This document shows, one piece after another, positions 49,896 through 59,713 of a DNA stretch of 64,000 bases. The DNA lies in contig CAIYSL010000087.1 in the NCBI GenBank assembly GCA_903928915.1, positions 1 to 64,000 on the forward strand, in the 5' to 3' direction. A program made the translations under genes and the position numbers. The stretch comes from an uncultured Syntrophobacterales bacterium. GTDB lineage: Bacteria; Desulfobacterota; Syntrophia; Syntrophales; UBA5619. The first letter of the stretch is position 1. Every line of letters starts with the position of its first letter. The notes under the pieces were generated by a model. That model was not told the origin of the DNA, searched no databases, and saw only the letters and a list, made by a program, of their open reading frames with translations.

Positions 49896-51362
49896 TCAGG
49901 CGCCCGGCGGCGTGCAGGCCCGCCCTTTCAGGTCGAAGAGGAAGCGGAGCACGCCGCGGGTGGTCTCGCTGAAGAGCTTCGCCGCGAAGGGCTGCTGCGC
50001 GGCCCGCTTCGAGATCTCCGCCAGCGTGGGGTAGATGTGCACCGCACCGGCCAGGGTGGAAAGACGGACCCCGGCGTTCAGGGCGAGCACCCATTCATGG
50101 ATCAATTCCCCGGCGTGCGGCCCGATGATCTGACAGCCGAGAAGTTTTCCCTGCGGGCTCGCCAGCAGCTTGATCTTCCCGGCGGTCTCGCCTTCGGCCA
50201 GCGCCCGATCGTTCCCCCCGAAGGGCTCCGCGAAGATGCGATACGCGATTCCCTCCTTTGTGGCCCGTTTTTCGTTCAGGCCGATGCTCGCCACCTCCGG
50301 GTCCGTGTAGGTGCACCAGCCGATCTTTTGGTAGTCCGCCTTCCGCGGGAGGCGCAGGATCGCGTTGGTGACTGCAATCCCCCCCTCGTAGCCGGCCACA
50401 TGGGTGAAGGGGAGCTGGCCGTTCACGTCGCCGCAGGCGTAAATGTGGGAGATGTTGGTCCTCAGCCGGCTGTCCGTGGGAATCCCCTGGCTGGTGAACG
50501 CCACGCCGGCCTCGGCCAGGCCGAGGCCCTCGACATTCGGTGTGCGTCCCGCCGCCACGAGGATCGCGTCGCCCCGCAGGATTGTCTCCTCCCCGGGGCC
50601 CGTTGCCGGGGCAACGGCGAGCGTGAGGTCCCTGCCGTCCCGCCCGGCGCGGAGGGCTCTTGTGCCGGTGAGAAACAGGATCCCCTCCGCTTCGAGGCGT
50701 TCCCGCAGGATCAGGGCGATATCGCCATCCTCGGGGCCGAGGATCTGTCCCAGGAATTCCACGACCGTGACCCGGGAGCCCAGGCGTGCGAAGGCCTGGG
50801 CTAGCTCCAGGCCGATCGGGCCGCCCCCGAGGACCAGGAGCCGCTCGGGAAGCTGTCGTTGCCGGAAGACGGTTTCGTTCGTCCACACCGGGAGGTCCGC
50901 CAGCCCCGCGACGGGGGGAATGGCGGGGCTCGACCCTGTGGCGATGATCCAGGCCTTCGCCGAGACGCGGCGGCCGTCGATGAGGACTGTGTGGTTGTCC
51001 ACAAAGGCCGGCGACCCGAAGCGGACCTCCGCCCCCAGACCGCAGAACCGCTCCGGCGAGTCGTGCTTCTGGATACGGTCGATAACGGACCGGACGCGGT
51101 CCATCACCGCCCCGAGGTCCACGGCTGGCCGGACCACCTCCGGCAGGCCGAATTCCTTCAGCCGGCCCGTCTGCGCCCAGACCCCTGCCGTCCTGATCAG
51201 GGTCTTCGAGGGGACGCACCCCACGTGGAGGCAATCCCCGCCCAGCCGGGCCGATTTTTCGATCAGGATCGTCCGGGCGCCGAACTGCGCCGCCCCTGCC
51301 GCTGCCGTCAATCCCGCCGCCCCTCCCCCGATCACCCCGAGGTCATACTCATAGTTCGCCAT
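49896..51362 (-). CDS. Dihydrolipoamide dehydrogenase/mercuric reductase-like flavoprotein
   Basis: 488 residues. FAD site GVIGGGAAGLTAAAGAAQFG, redox-active disulfide GGDCLHVGCVPSKTL, NAD(P) site VLGGGPIGLELAQAFARLG and the second FAD motif IYACGDVNG. At the C-terminus the usual catalytic HPT of lipoamide dehydrogenases is YPT (VHIYPTLAEIS), so it is not a classical E3 enzyme; MerA-like and other disulfide reductases of unknown substrate share this. It starts two bases before the stop of the old-yellow-enzyme gene, so the two are one operon. Confidence 0.88.
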   Translation of the reverse strand: MANYEYDLGVIGGGAAGLTAAAGAAQFGARTILIEKSARLGGDCLHVGCVPSKTLIRTAGVWAQTGRLKEFGLPEVVRPAVDLGAVMDRVRSVIDRIQKHDSPERFCGLGAEVRFGSPAFVDNHTVLIDGRRVSAKAWIIATGSSPAIPPVAGLADLPVWTNETVFRQRQLPERLLVLGGGPIGLELAQAFARLGSRVTVVEFLGQILGPEDGDIALILRERLEAEGILFLTGTRALRAGRDGRDLTLAVAPATGPGEETILRGDAILVAAGRTPNVEGLGLAEAGVAFTSQGIPTDSRLRTNISHIYACGDVNGQLPFTHVAGYEGGIAVTNAILRLPRKADYQKIGWCTYTDPEVASIGLNEKRATKEGIAYRIFAEPFGGNDRALAEGETAGKIKLLASPQGKLLGCQIIGPHAGELIHEWVLALNAGVRLSTLAGAVHIYPTLAEISKRAAQQPFAAKLFSETTRGVLRFLFDLKGRACTPPGA

Positions 51363-51363
51363 T

Positions 51364-53442
51364 CTAAATCTCCCGTCCTGCCCTGTCCCCCTCGTGGATC
51401 GCCTCGAGCAGGCGTCGGGGACTCTGGGCATCGCCGACGATCCGGTAGGGGATGGCGAGTTCCTTGAGCGCCCCCTCCAGGGCGTTCTCAGCCCTTGCCC
51501 CCATGGCCGTCACCACCAGGCCGACGGGTATCCGTTTTTCCTCACCCTGCTGCCGGTACACGACGGCGTCTTCTTCGACGCGGGTGACCGTTGCCCCGAG
51601 GATGATCTCCGCGCCCGCAGCCTTGAGCCGTCGGTGGAGCCAGTAGCCGTGCGCCGTGTGCTTTCCCACGGGCGGGGCGGGAAGCATCTCGACGAGAACG
51701 ACCCCGATGCCGCGGGCGATCAGGAAATCCGCCGTTTCGATCCCCACGTAGCCGGCGCCCAGGACGACGGCGGGGGCGGCTGGCTCGACCTTGCCGACGA
51801 GGAGGTCGCGGGCGTCGACCACCCCGGGGCCGTCGATACCGGAGATAGTCGGCGTCACGGGCGAGGACCCGGCAGCAAGGATCACCGCGTCCGGTTTCAG
51901 CTCGCTCAGCATCGCCGCGGTCACTTCACGGTCGAAATGGACCTGCACCCACCGTTTCTCCATCGTGCGGACCGACCAGTCCTCCCATTCCAGGTACCCC
52001 TTTTTCTGGGGCGGCCTCCGGTCCCGGAGGACGACGGCGTCTGGTCTTTTCCCCTGCAGCATCCCTACGGTCACCGCCTGGTCGAAGTGGGCCTTGACCG
52101 GATATTGTTCCATCTGGCGGAGCGCCCATCCGACCCAGTCGAGATAGGGTTGCTTGTGGGGCGGCTGGCTGGCGGACCGGAGCTGGCCGCCCGGAAGGGG
52201 CTCCCGCTCGAACAGCTCGACTTCGTACCCCCGGCCCGCCGCGGCCAGGGCGGCGGAAAGCCCGGCCGGTCCCGCGCCGATCACCCAGAGCCGTTTCACC
52301 CCCTCCACCGGGTCGGGCGCCCCCCTGTATTCCCTGCCGCAGGCGGGGTTGAATGTGCAGGTGGCCGATTTCATCTCGAAGGACAGCCGTTCGATGCAGC
52401 CCTGGTTGCAGGCGACGCACCAGCGGATCTCTTCGAACCGGCCCGCCCGGGCCTTGCGGACGAAATCGGGGTCCGTCAGGTGCTGGCGGCCGAAGCTGAT
52501 CAGGTCCGCGTCTCCCGCAGCGATCGCCCGGTCGGCCAGCCGCGGATCGTTGATCCGGCCGACGCCGATCACCGGGACGCTGACCGCTTCCTTGATCGCC
52601 CGGGCGCGGAAAAGATTGAACCCGGCCTCCGTGTCCAGCGAGGCAATGGACAGGTTCCCCGGCGTCGAATAGACCCCCACTGAGGCGTGGATGGCGTCGA
52701 CACCGGCGGCGACCAGCTGCGGTGCGAGACCCTGCATGAACCCCAGGCCGTAGCCACCGCGGATCATCTCATCGGTGGAGACGCGGATGATGACGGGAAA
52801 CGCGGGACCGACCGCCTTTCGGACGGCCGCCACGATCTCCAGGACGAAGCGCGACCGGTTCTCCTCGGAGCCGCCGAACTCGTCGCTCCGCTGGTTGGAA
52901 AAGGGCGAGAGAAACTGGTTCAGCAGGTAACCGTGGGCACCATGGATCTCGACGGCGTCGAACCCCGCCTGTTTCGCCCGCCCCGCTGCCCGGGCAAAGG
53001 CCTCGACCATCTCAGCAATCCGCTCCCGGCTCATCTCCTGACAGGGCTGCCCCAGAACGACGCTCGGGATCGGGGAAGGTGCCTCCGGCATCCCCCCTGC
53101 GGCTGCGGGGAAGGTTTCCCGGCCCGCATGGTGCAGCTGAAGGGCGATCTTCCCGCCCTCCCCGTGGATTGCCCGGGTCAGCGAGGCCAGACCGGGGATG
53201 AACTCGTCACTCCAGACCCCGATCTCGGTGGGAAATCCCTTTCCGCGGGGATCGACGGCGCAGACCTCCGTGATGATCAGCCCCGTGCCGCCCCTGGCCC
53301 GCCGGGCGAGATAACGGATCAGCCGTTCACCAACCGTAGCATCGGCATTGCCGTACCCGGTCCCCATCGGTGGCATGACCGCCCTGTTGTTCAGGGTCAT
53401 GCCGTTGATCGCAATCGGTGAGAAAAGGTGCTCCAGCATCAT
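51364..53442 (-). CDS. Old-yellow-enzyme/2,4-dienoyl-CoA reductase-type iron-sulfur flavoprotein
   Basis: 692 residues. FMN barrel 1-330 (RAVMPPMGTGYGNADATVG, IHGAHGYLLNQFLSPFSNQR), a [4Fe-4S] site (CVACNQGCIERL ... C ... C), then FAD/NAD(P) domains (VIGAGPAGLSAALAAAGRG; VVLGAGYVGIETADFLIARG). It would reduce activated C=C bonds of enoyl-CoA, enoates or amines with NAD(P)H. A segment of about 47 residues between the FAD and NAD parts is present twice in tandem (51882-52165), which I do not expect in this family. ATG 53442 follows AGGAGG by six bases. Confidence 0.86.
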   Translation of the reverse strand: MMLEHLFSPIAINGMTLNNRAVMPPMGTGYGNADATVGERLIRYLARRARGGTGLIITEVCAVDPRGKGFPTEIGVWSDEFIPGLASLTRAIHGEGGKIALQLHHAGRETFPAAAGGMPEAPSPIPSVVLGQPCQEMSRERIAEMVEAFARAAGRAKQAGFDAVEIHGAHGYLLNQFLSPFSNQRSDEFGGSEENRSRFVLEIVAAVRKAVGPAFPVIIRVSTDEMIRGGYGLGFMQGLAPQLVAAGVDAIHASVGVYSTPGNLSIASLDTEAGFNLFRARAIKEAVSVPVIGVGRINDPRLADRAIAAGDADLISFGRQHLTDPDFVRKARAGRFEEIRWCVACNQGCIERLSFEMKSATCTFNPACGREYRGAPDPVEGVKRLWVIGAGPAGLSAALAAAGRGYEVELFEREPLPGGQLRSASQPPHKQPYLDWVGWALRQMEQYPVKAHFDQAVTVGMLQGKRPDAVVLRDRRPPQKKGYLEWEDWSVRTMEKRWVQVHFDREVTAAMLSELKPDAVILAAGSSPVTPTISGIDGPGVVDARDLLVGKVEPAAPAVVLGAGYVGIETADFLIARGIGVVLVEMLPAPPVGKHTAHGYWLHRRLKAAGAEIILGATVTRVEEDAVVYRQQGEEKRIPVGLVVTAMGARAENALEGALKELAIPYRIVGDAQSPRRLLEAIHEGDRAGREI
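51882..52165 (-). repeat. Diverged tandem duplication inside the flavoprotein gene
   Basis: The upstream copy runs PPHKQPYLDWVGWALRQMEQ to about KRPDAVVL, and the downstream copy PPQKKGYLEWEDWSVRTMEK to LKPDAVIL. Both share PYL/GYL-W-W-R-ME-HFD-VT-ML-PDAV positions at about 145-base spacing. The DNA has diverged clearly, so the duplication is old. Confidence 0.75.
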
Positions 53443-53533
53443 CGGTCTCCTCCTCTGCGGGGTACGGAACGGCGCTCTTCCCTTTCCGCGGCGGATAGAA
53501 CTGGTGTTCGAATTGGAGCGTGGATAGAGATAC

Positions 53534-53562
53534 GAGATAAACGGATTTTCCCCCGTTGTCAA
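53534..53562 (-). promoter_or_regulatory. Promoter of the two-flavoprotein operon
   Basis: Minus-strand TTGACA (53557-53562), 17-base spacer, TATCTC (53534-53539), 92 bases before ATG 53442. No other feature is seen in 53443-53680. Confidence 0.55.
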
Positions 53563-53680
53563 GGACAAGAGGCGGGGAAATATCAGGGAAACAACGGAGA
53601 CCCCACCGGCCGGGCGAGGCGGCTGTTGACCGGCGGACGGGGACGATGGCCGCTGCCGGAAGGAGGGATACGGAAAAGGG

Positions 53681-53872
53681 CTATTGGTTTTCCGCAGGCG
53701 CCGGGGGATCGGCAAACCTGTCGTCGGCATCGGAACCGTCCTCCGGAACGGCCGGGAGGGGTCTGTCCTTCGACTGTTTTGCTTCCGCCCGGCGGGCCGC
53801 CTTGTCCTTCTGCTTCTGCTGCCGGGCGAGTTCCCGCTGTCGCTTCTCAAAGGTGAATTTTGTTCTTGCCAT
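53681..53872 (-). CDS. Small highly charged protein of unknown function
   Basis: 63 residues starting MARTKFTFEKRQRELARQQK and continuing as a Lys/Arg/Ala/Gln-rich helix, then an acidic Pro-rich tail (VPEDGSDADDRFADPPAPAE). Similar short MARTKFTFEKR-type proteins occur near cold-shock genes in other bacteria; their role is unknown, and nucleic-acid binding is a guess from charge. ATG 53872 follows GGAG. It lies downstream of the cold-shock gene's terminator, so it may depend on read-through or its own promoter. Confidence 0.6.
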   Translation of the reverse strand: MARTKFTFEKRQRELARQQKQKDKAARRAEAKQSKDRPLPAVPEDGSDADDRFADPPAPAENQ

Positions 53873-53917
53873 GGTCTCCGCGTGCCTTTCTCCCCCTGCG
53901 GGGGTCATGTGCGGACG

Positions 53918-53962
53918 AAAAAAGGGCGTCCCGGTGCGTCTCTTTCGCGCCGGAACGCCCCT
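53918..53962 (-). terminator. Intrinsic terminator of the cold-shock gene
   Basis: On the minus strand a GC-rich stem of about 11 bp with one G-T pair (GGGCGTTCCGG with CCGGGACGCCC) is followed by six T residues, about 20 bases past the csp stop. Confidence 0.88.
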
Positions 53963-53980
53963 TGGGTCATGCCGCTCTCA

Positions 53981-54181
53981 TTAAACGGGCTTTACGTTTT
54001 CGGCCGCCGGCCCTTTCTGGCCCTGCGCTACGTCGAAACTTACCCGCTGGCCCTCGGCTAAGGTCTTGAACCCGCCCGCCTGAATGGCGCTGTAATGGAC
54101 AAACAGGTCCCCGCCGCCGTCCTTGGCGATAAACCCGAAGCCCTTCTGCTCATTGAACCACTTCACGGTACCTTCTGACAT
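53981..54181 (-). CDS. Cold-shock protein, CspA family
   Basis: 66 residues: [20 protein letters not shown] and DLFVHYSAI hold RNP1 and RNP2, the RNA-binding motifs of the cold-shock domain. It binds single-stranded RNA and melts structure. ATG 54181 is chosen because GGAGG lies nine bases upstream; the ATG at 54190 overlaps the ribosome site edge. Its leader of about 165 bases contains a hairpin with a T-run, giving scope for attenuation or temperature control. Confidence 0.93.
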   Translation of the reverse strand: MSEGTVKWFNEQKGFGFIAKDGGGDLFVHYSAIQAGGFKTLAEGQRVSFDVAQGQKGPAAENVKPV

Positions 54182-54239
54182 CGGTTGCATCCTCCTTTCA
54201 TAAATTTTGACTCAGTCGGATGAACACGATGACAGAAAG

Positions 54240-54272
54240 AAAAAAACCGCCGGACTCTTTCCGAGCATGGCG
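54240..54272 (-). promoter_or_regulatory. Terminator-like hairpin in the csp leader
   Basis: On the minus strand CCGCC ... GGCGG with an inner CTC/GAG stem is followed by seven T residues, about 60 bases before the csp start codon and downstream of its promoter. It could be a leader attenuator that cold or protein binding relieves. Confidence 0.55.
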
Positions 54273-54351
54273 GCCGCCTTTGCACTTCAAAATGTCTTTA
54301 TCCAACCTAATCTGTACCTTAACCGAAACTGCCGGAAAAGGTGTGGGGTCG

Positions 54352-54381
54352 CTTATACAGGGAATGGCGCGGAAAAGTCAA
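54352..54381 (-). promoter_or_regulatory. Putative csp promoter
   Basis: Minus-strand TTGACT (54376-54381), 18-base spacer, TATAAG (54352-54357). Transcription from about 54345 gives a leader of about 165 bases, close to the long leaders of cspA-type genes. Confidence 0.6.
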
Positions 54382-54780
54382 GGGGTATTTTAAAGATAGT
54401 TTTTCACCCCTGGGCCTCCTACCCCGCGACGGATCACGGGAACGATAATTTCGCCTTCCTTTTCCCGCTCCTTTCGTGATAATGAAAACCCTATTCTTGC
54501 GGTTGAGATCCCGGATACTATTTACCCAGATGGATACGGGGAAATGGATAATAACTATCCACAATCCCTCCGGATACGGCAGCACGTACTAAGAATATTT
54601 AATTATTTTAGTCAGTATTAAACGTTAGCGCAAAGGATGGGGCTGGCATGCAGGTTGCTCTTTCTCCAGGCGGGGGAGCGGTATTCGCCGGGGCGGTGAA
54701 GCCATCGGCAGGGTCCCCGGGGGGGACGGCAGAAGGGGCGGTGGGAAGCCGTGCCCAAGGCAGGAAGGACCAGGAGTGAT
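54382..54780. other. Intergenic stretch without a gene
   Basis: The AT-rich part (54480-54630) lies between the csp promoter and the efflux operon. I see one dyad, TGGATA-N5-TATCCA (54545-54561), and no convincing protein or RNA gene. The efflux operon's promoter is probably in here, but no box pair stands out. Confidence 0.5.
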
Positions 54781-56067
54781 ATGCGGAGATACGTCTTTTT
54801 CATCGCCTGCATAGTGCTTATCGCGCCGCTGGCGGCTGCGGCTCAGGGGCCGATCGGGAGGGGCGAGACGCTCGACCTTGGCCGGTGCCTGGCGATCGCC
54901 CTGGAGCAGCATCCGAGCATCCTGGCCGCTGCGGGCGCCCTGCGCGCCGGCGACAGCAGAATCGGCCAGGCCAGGGCGGGGCATTACCCGCAGATCAGCG
55001 GGTCAGCGGGCTACAATCGTTCGGACCCGATCTCCTCAACCACGGCATTCGGGTCGGGCGTCGCCGACAGCTACTCTTCCACCGTTCTCTTAAGCCAGAA
55101 CCTCTACGACTTCGGCCGAACTGCTACCCAGGTGCGGATCCAGGAGTTGAGCAGGGATTCCTTCCGTTCGGACCTGGATGACGTTCGCACCCGGGTGATC
55201 TTCGGCGTCAAGCAGGCCTACTACGGCCTGCTGCGGGCGAAGAGCAACCGGGAGGTCAGCCGGGAGGTGGTGGGACAGTTTCAGCAGCATCTCGAACGGG
55301 CCCAGGCCTTCTTCGTGATCGGGACGAAACCGAAGTTTGATGTGACCAAGGCCGAGGTCGACCTCTCGGGCGCCCGGCTGAACCTCCTGAGGGCTGAAAA
55401 CGCCCTGCGGCTCGCCCGGGTTGCGCTGAGCAACGCCATCGGCCTTCCCGAAGCCGAGCAGTACGATATCGCCGAGCAGCTCGCCTTTCGGCGCCTGGAC
55501 GTGGACCTGGACGAGGCATTGCGAAAGGCCGCTGAACGGCGGCCCGATCTCCAGTCCATTCTCATTCGGAAGTCGGCTCAGCAGCAGAGCATCGAGCTTG
55601 CCCGGAAGGGGTATTATCCGTCCCTGTCGGGCAGCGCCAGTTACGGGTGGGGGGGGAGCGGAGGCCATTTCCCGCTGGATCAGGGGTGGAGTTTCGGCGC
55701 CCAGCTGGCGATCCCCCTGTTTACCGGGTATTCGACGAAATACCAGATCGATGAGGCCATGGCCAACCTGGAGGTCCTGGCGGCGAATGAGGCGCTTCTG
55801 CGCCAGGCCATCGATCAGGAGGTCAGGCAGGCCTGGCTGAACATGCAGGAGGCTGCGGACCGGGTGGGGGTTGCGGAGCTGTCGGTCCGGCAGGCCGCGG
55901 AGAACCTGGATCTGGCCAACGGCAGGTATGCCTCGGGGGTGGGGAGCCCGATCGAGGTGACTGATGCCCTGGCTGCGGCGAGCAACGCAAAAACGGCGCA
56001 TATTGCGGCCCTCTCCGATTACAACGTGGCCCATGCGGCGCTGGAGAAGGCGGTGGGGGAACGATGA
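54781..56067 (+). CDS. TolC-family outer-membrane efflux protein
   Basis: 428 residues with a signal peptide (cleavage near AAAAQG). The two outer-membrane efflux repeats are visible (LDLGRCLAIALEQHPSILAA in the first, LDVDLDEALRKAAERRPDLQ in the second), with long Ala/Gln/Arg-rich helices typical of the TolC tunnel. It forms the outer exit channel for the downstream MacA/MacB-type pump. ATG 54781 follows AGGAG by five bases. It overlaps the adaptor gene by four bases. Confidence 0.9.
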   Translation: MRRYVFFIACIVLIAPLAAAAQGPIGRGETLDLGRCLAIALEQHPSILAAAGALRAGDSRIGQARAGHYPQISGSAGYNRSDPISSTTAFGSGVADSYSSTVLLSQNLYDFGRTATQVRIQELSRDSFRSDLDDVRTRVIFGVKQAYYGLLRAKSNREVSREVVGQFQQHLERAQAFFVIGTKPKFDVTKAEVDLSGARLNLLRAENALRLARVALSNAIGLPEAEQYDIAEQLAFRRLDVDLDEALRKAAERRPDLQSILIRKSAQQQSIELARKGYYPSLSGSASYGWGGSGGHFPLDQGWSFGAQLAIPLFTGYSTKYQIDEAMANLEVLAANEALLRQAIDQEVRQAWLNMQEAADRVGVAELSVRQAAENLDLANGRYASGVGSPIEVTDALAAASNAKTAHIAALSDYNVAHAALEKAVGER

Positions 56068-57323
56068 TAAAGAAGATCATCGGTGCGATTGTGGTGATCG
56101 GCCTGCTGGCGGCCGGTGGTTTCCTCCTCACGAAGAACAAGGGGAACAGCTTCCAGTTCCGGACGGAACCGGTGACCCGGGGCGACCTGCGCGCCGCGGT
56201 CACCGCGACCGGGACGGTGAGCGCAGTGACCACCGTCTTGGTGGGGACCCAGGTCTCCGGGACGATCAAAGAGATCTTCGTGGATTTCAATTCTCCGGTG
56301 AAGAAGGGGCAGCTGTTGGCCCAGATCGATCCGGCGCTTCCCGAGGCGCGGGTGGCTCAGGCAAAGGCGAACCTGCAGGCCGCGGCGGCGAACGTCAATA
56401 AAGCGGAGGTCGCCCTGCAGGACGCCGCGCGAACGCTGGACCGGAATCGGTCTCTCTTTGCCAAGAACTACATCGCCCGGAGCGACCTGGATGCGGCGGA
56501 GACGAGCCAGCAGTCGGGCCAGGCCCAGCTGAGCGCCGCCCAGGCCCAGGTCGAGCAGACCCGGGCGGCGCTCCAGCAGGAAGAGACCAACCTTCGCTAC
56601 ACCCGTATCCTTTCCCCGGTGGACGGCGTCGTCATCTCCCGGAACGTGGATATCGGGCAGACCGTGGCCGCGAGCTTCCAGACCCCCACCCTGTTCAGCA
56701 TCGCCCAGGACCTGACGCGGATGCAGATCGACACGAACGTGGACGAGGCCGATATCGGCCGGATCAAGGTCGGCCAGCAGGTCCAATTCACCGTCGATGC
56801 GTATCCGGACAGCCAGTTCCCCGGCAAGGTGTCGGAAGTTCGGAATGCGCCGATCACGGTCCAGAACGTCGTCACCTACATCGTGGTCGTCAAGGTGGCC
56901 AATCCGGAGCTCAAACTGAAACCGGGCATGACGGCGAACGTGTCGATCATCACCGCCGAGACCCGGGACGTCCTGAAGATCCCGAACGCCTCGCTGAGGT
57001 TCAAGTGGACGCCCGATAAGACCGCCGCCCGGGGGAAGGGCTCAGCGCCGGCCGATTCCGCTTCTGCCGGGGGGAAAACTCCCGCCCCGGAAGCACCGGC
57101 TGGGGCGGGAGCGGCCGCCCGGCAGCACGACGGACAGAAGCGGCAGGGGGTCTGGGTCCTGGAGGGCCAGAAGCCCCGTCGCATCCCCCTCGCGACCGGG
57201 ATCAGCGACGGAAACTATACAGCCGTTCTCTCCGGGGAGCTGAGGGAGGGCGATGCGGTGATCGTCGATTCGGTGGGAGCGGCCAAAAAAGCGGAGCCGC
57301 GATTCGGAAGGGGATTCTTCTAA
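56064..57323 (+). CDS. MacA-type periplasmic adaptor (HlyD/RND membrane-fusion family)
   Basis: 419 residues. N-terminal membrane anchor (residues 5-24), a lipoyl half (VGTQVSGTIKEIFVDFNSPVKK), a helical hairpin (about 95-180), the second lipoyl half (RILSPVDGVVISRNVDIGQT), a beta-barrel and a membrane-proximal domain. A Pro/Ala/Gly-rich insert (KGSAPADSASAGGKTPAPEA) of about 50 residues interrupts the C-terminal part and is not usual for MacA. It bridges the ABC pump to the TolC-like channel. Confidence 0.9.
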   Translation: MIKKIIGAIVVIGLLAAGGFLLTKNKGNSFQFRTEPVTRGDLRAAVTATGTVSAVTTVLVGTQVSGTIKEIFVDFNSPVKKGQLLAQIDPALPEARVAQAKANLQAAAANVNKAEVALQDAARTLDRNRSLFAKNYIARSDLDAAETSQQSGQAQLSAAQAQVEQTRAALQQEETNLRYTRILSPVDGVVISRNVDIGQTVAASFQTPTLFSIAQDLTRMQIDTNVDEADIGRIKVGQQVQFTVDAYPDSQFPGKVSEVRNAPITVQNVVTYIVVVKVANPELKLKPGMTANVSIITAETRDVLKIPNASLRFKWTPDKTAARGKGSAPADSASAGGKTPAPEAPAGAGAAARQHDGQKRQGVWVLEGQKPRRIPLATGISDGNYTAVLSGELREGDAVIVDSVGAAKKAEPRFGRGFF

Positions 57324-57383
57324 ACCGTCGTGGCGGGGGAGGCCTCCGGTCCGGTCCGGCGGGTTTGCGGGGGGAACGGCACC

Positions 57384-58150
<767 letters not shown>

Positions 58151-58154
<4 letters not shown>

Positions 58155-59380
58155 TCGGGATCCCGTCAACCTTCCGCATTTCGCTGCGGGCCCTCCGGGT
58201 GAACAAGATGCGTTCCGCCCTGACGATGCTGGGGATTATCATCGGCGTGGGCGCCGTGATCACCATGCTCGCCGTCGGGACCGGCGCGAGCGAGCGGATT
58301 GCGCAGCAGATGTCCAGCATGGGGAGCAACCTCCTGATCGTCGTGCCGGGGAGCAGCACCTCCGGCGGGCTCCGGATGGGGAGCGGGACGCAGTCCACGC
58401 TCACCATGGACGACGCCGAGGCGATCGCCCGGGAGTGCCCGGCCGTAGCCGACGTGGCGCCCGCGCACTACGGCGCCGCCCAGGTGGTGTACGGCAACCA
58501 GAACTGGTCGACGGTGGTCTGGGGGACCACCCCCGGGATCCTGCCCGTCCGGGACTGGACGATCGCCTCCGGGAGGGCCTTTACCGATCAGGACGTGCGC
58601 AATGCCACCAAAGTCTGCCTCCTGGGGCAGACCGTGGTGGACAGCCTCTTCGGGAACGCGGACCCCCTGGGCCACATCATCCGCATCAAGAAGGTCCCCT
58701 TCACCGTGATCGGCATCCTGGCACCGAAGGGGCAGTCGGTCATGGGACAGGACCAGGACGACATCATCTTCATCCCCCTCGCGACGGCCCAGAAGAAGAT
58801 CTTCGGAACGCCGTTCGCCGGGATGGTCCGCTCCATCTCGGTGAAGGCGAAGAGCGCAGCCGATCTGGCGGCGGCGGAGCGGCAGATCGGGGAGCTCCTC
58901 CGCCAGCGGCATCGGATCGGCCCCCGCCAGGAGGCGGACTTCACGATCCGGAACCTCACCCAGCTGATGCAGGCGGCCGAGCAGAACACCCAGGTGATGG
59001 CGCTGCTCCTGGCGGCGATCGCTTCGGTTTCCCTCCTCGTGGGAGGGATCGGCATCATGAACATCATGCTCGTCTCGGTGACGGAGCGGACCCGTGAGAT
59101 CGGTATCCGCATGTCCGTGGGGGCCAAGACCTGGGACATCCGGCTGCAGTTCCTGATCGAGGCGCTGACCCTCTCGCTGATCGGCGGGGTGGCCGGGATC
59201 GTCCTGGGGGTGTCGGGATCGAAGGTCCTTTCGGCGTTGGCAGGCTGGTCTACCGTCGTCTCCCCGCTGTCGATTCTGCTGGCCTTCGGGTTTTCCGGCA
59301 TGGTCGGCCTCTTCTTCGGGTTCTATCCCGCCTACAAGGCCTCGTTGCTCAATCCCATCGATGCGCTGCACTACGAGTGA
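58151..59380 (+). CDS. MacB-type ABC transporter permease
   Basis: 409 residues with the four-helix MacB/FtsX plan: helix 1 at about residues 20-42 after RALRVNKMRSALTMLGIIIG, a large periplasmic MacB_PCD region (50-265), then three C-terminal helices starting near ALLLAAIASVSLLVGGIGI. The TERTREIGIRMSVGA coupling motif follows helix 2. With the TolC-like, MacA-like and ATPase genes it makes a complete tripartite mechanotransmission pump. Macrolide, peptide or lipid export cannot be told apart. Confidence 0.92.
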
Positions 59381-59713
59381 CGGCAAGTCGCCGGGGAGGG
59401 ACCGCTGCTGCCCGCGGGCCGTGCGGCGCGTTGCCCGGACCGCTTTGCCGCGCATCCGCGGGTACAGTCCGGCAGCCAGGATGCCGATATACAGAGATGG
59501 ACGGAGAAGCAATCCGGGCTTCAATTCGGTTGCAATATGGCCGTCTCGCCGGTATCATGTCGCCGGGTCGCCCGTTTTCTTTCCCGAACCGAGTGAATCC
59601 GCGGACAGATACGAGGTCGCCGGTCCTCACCAGGAGCCCGGATCCCCCGCGGCGGGGAGGTGCAGTGCGGAAAAGAACAACGCCGCGAGTGAAACCCCGG
59701 AGGAGTCAAGCGG
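59381..59713. other. Intergenic stretch with one putative promoter
   Basis: No gene or RNA is recognised in these 333 bases. The one element I support is the TTGCAA/TATCAT promoter (59530-59558). Confidence 0.5.
59530..59558 (+). promoter_or_regulatory. Putative promoter of the c-di-GMP signalling genes
   Basis: TTGCAA (59530-59535), 17-base spacer, TATCAT (59553-59558); leader of about 150 bases to ATG 59714, ending in GGAGGAG. Confidence 0.5.

Noticed and set aside
51394-52683. 429-residue plus-strand open frame
   Set aside because: Antisense shadow of the old-yellow-enzyme gene.
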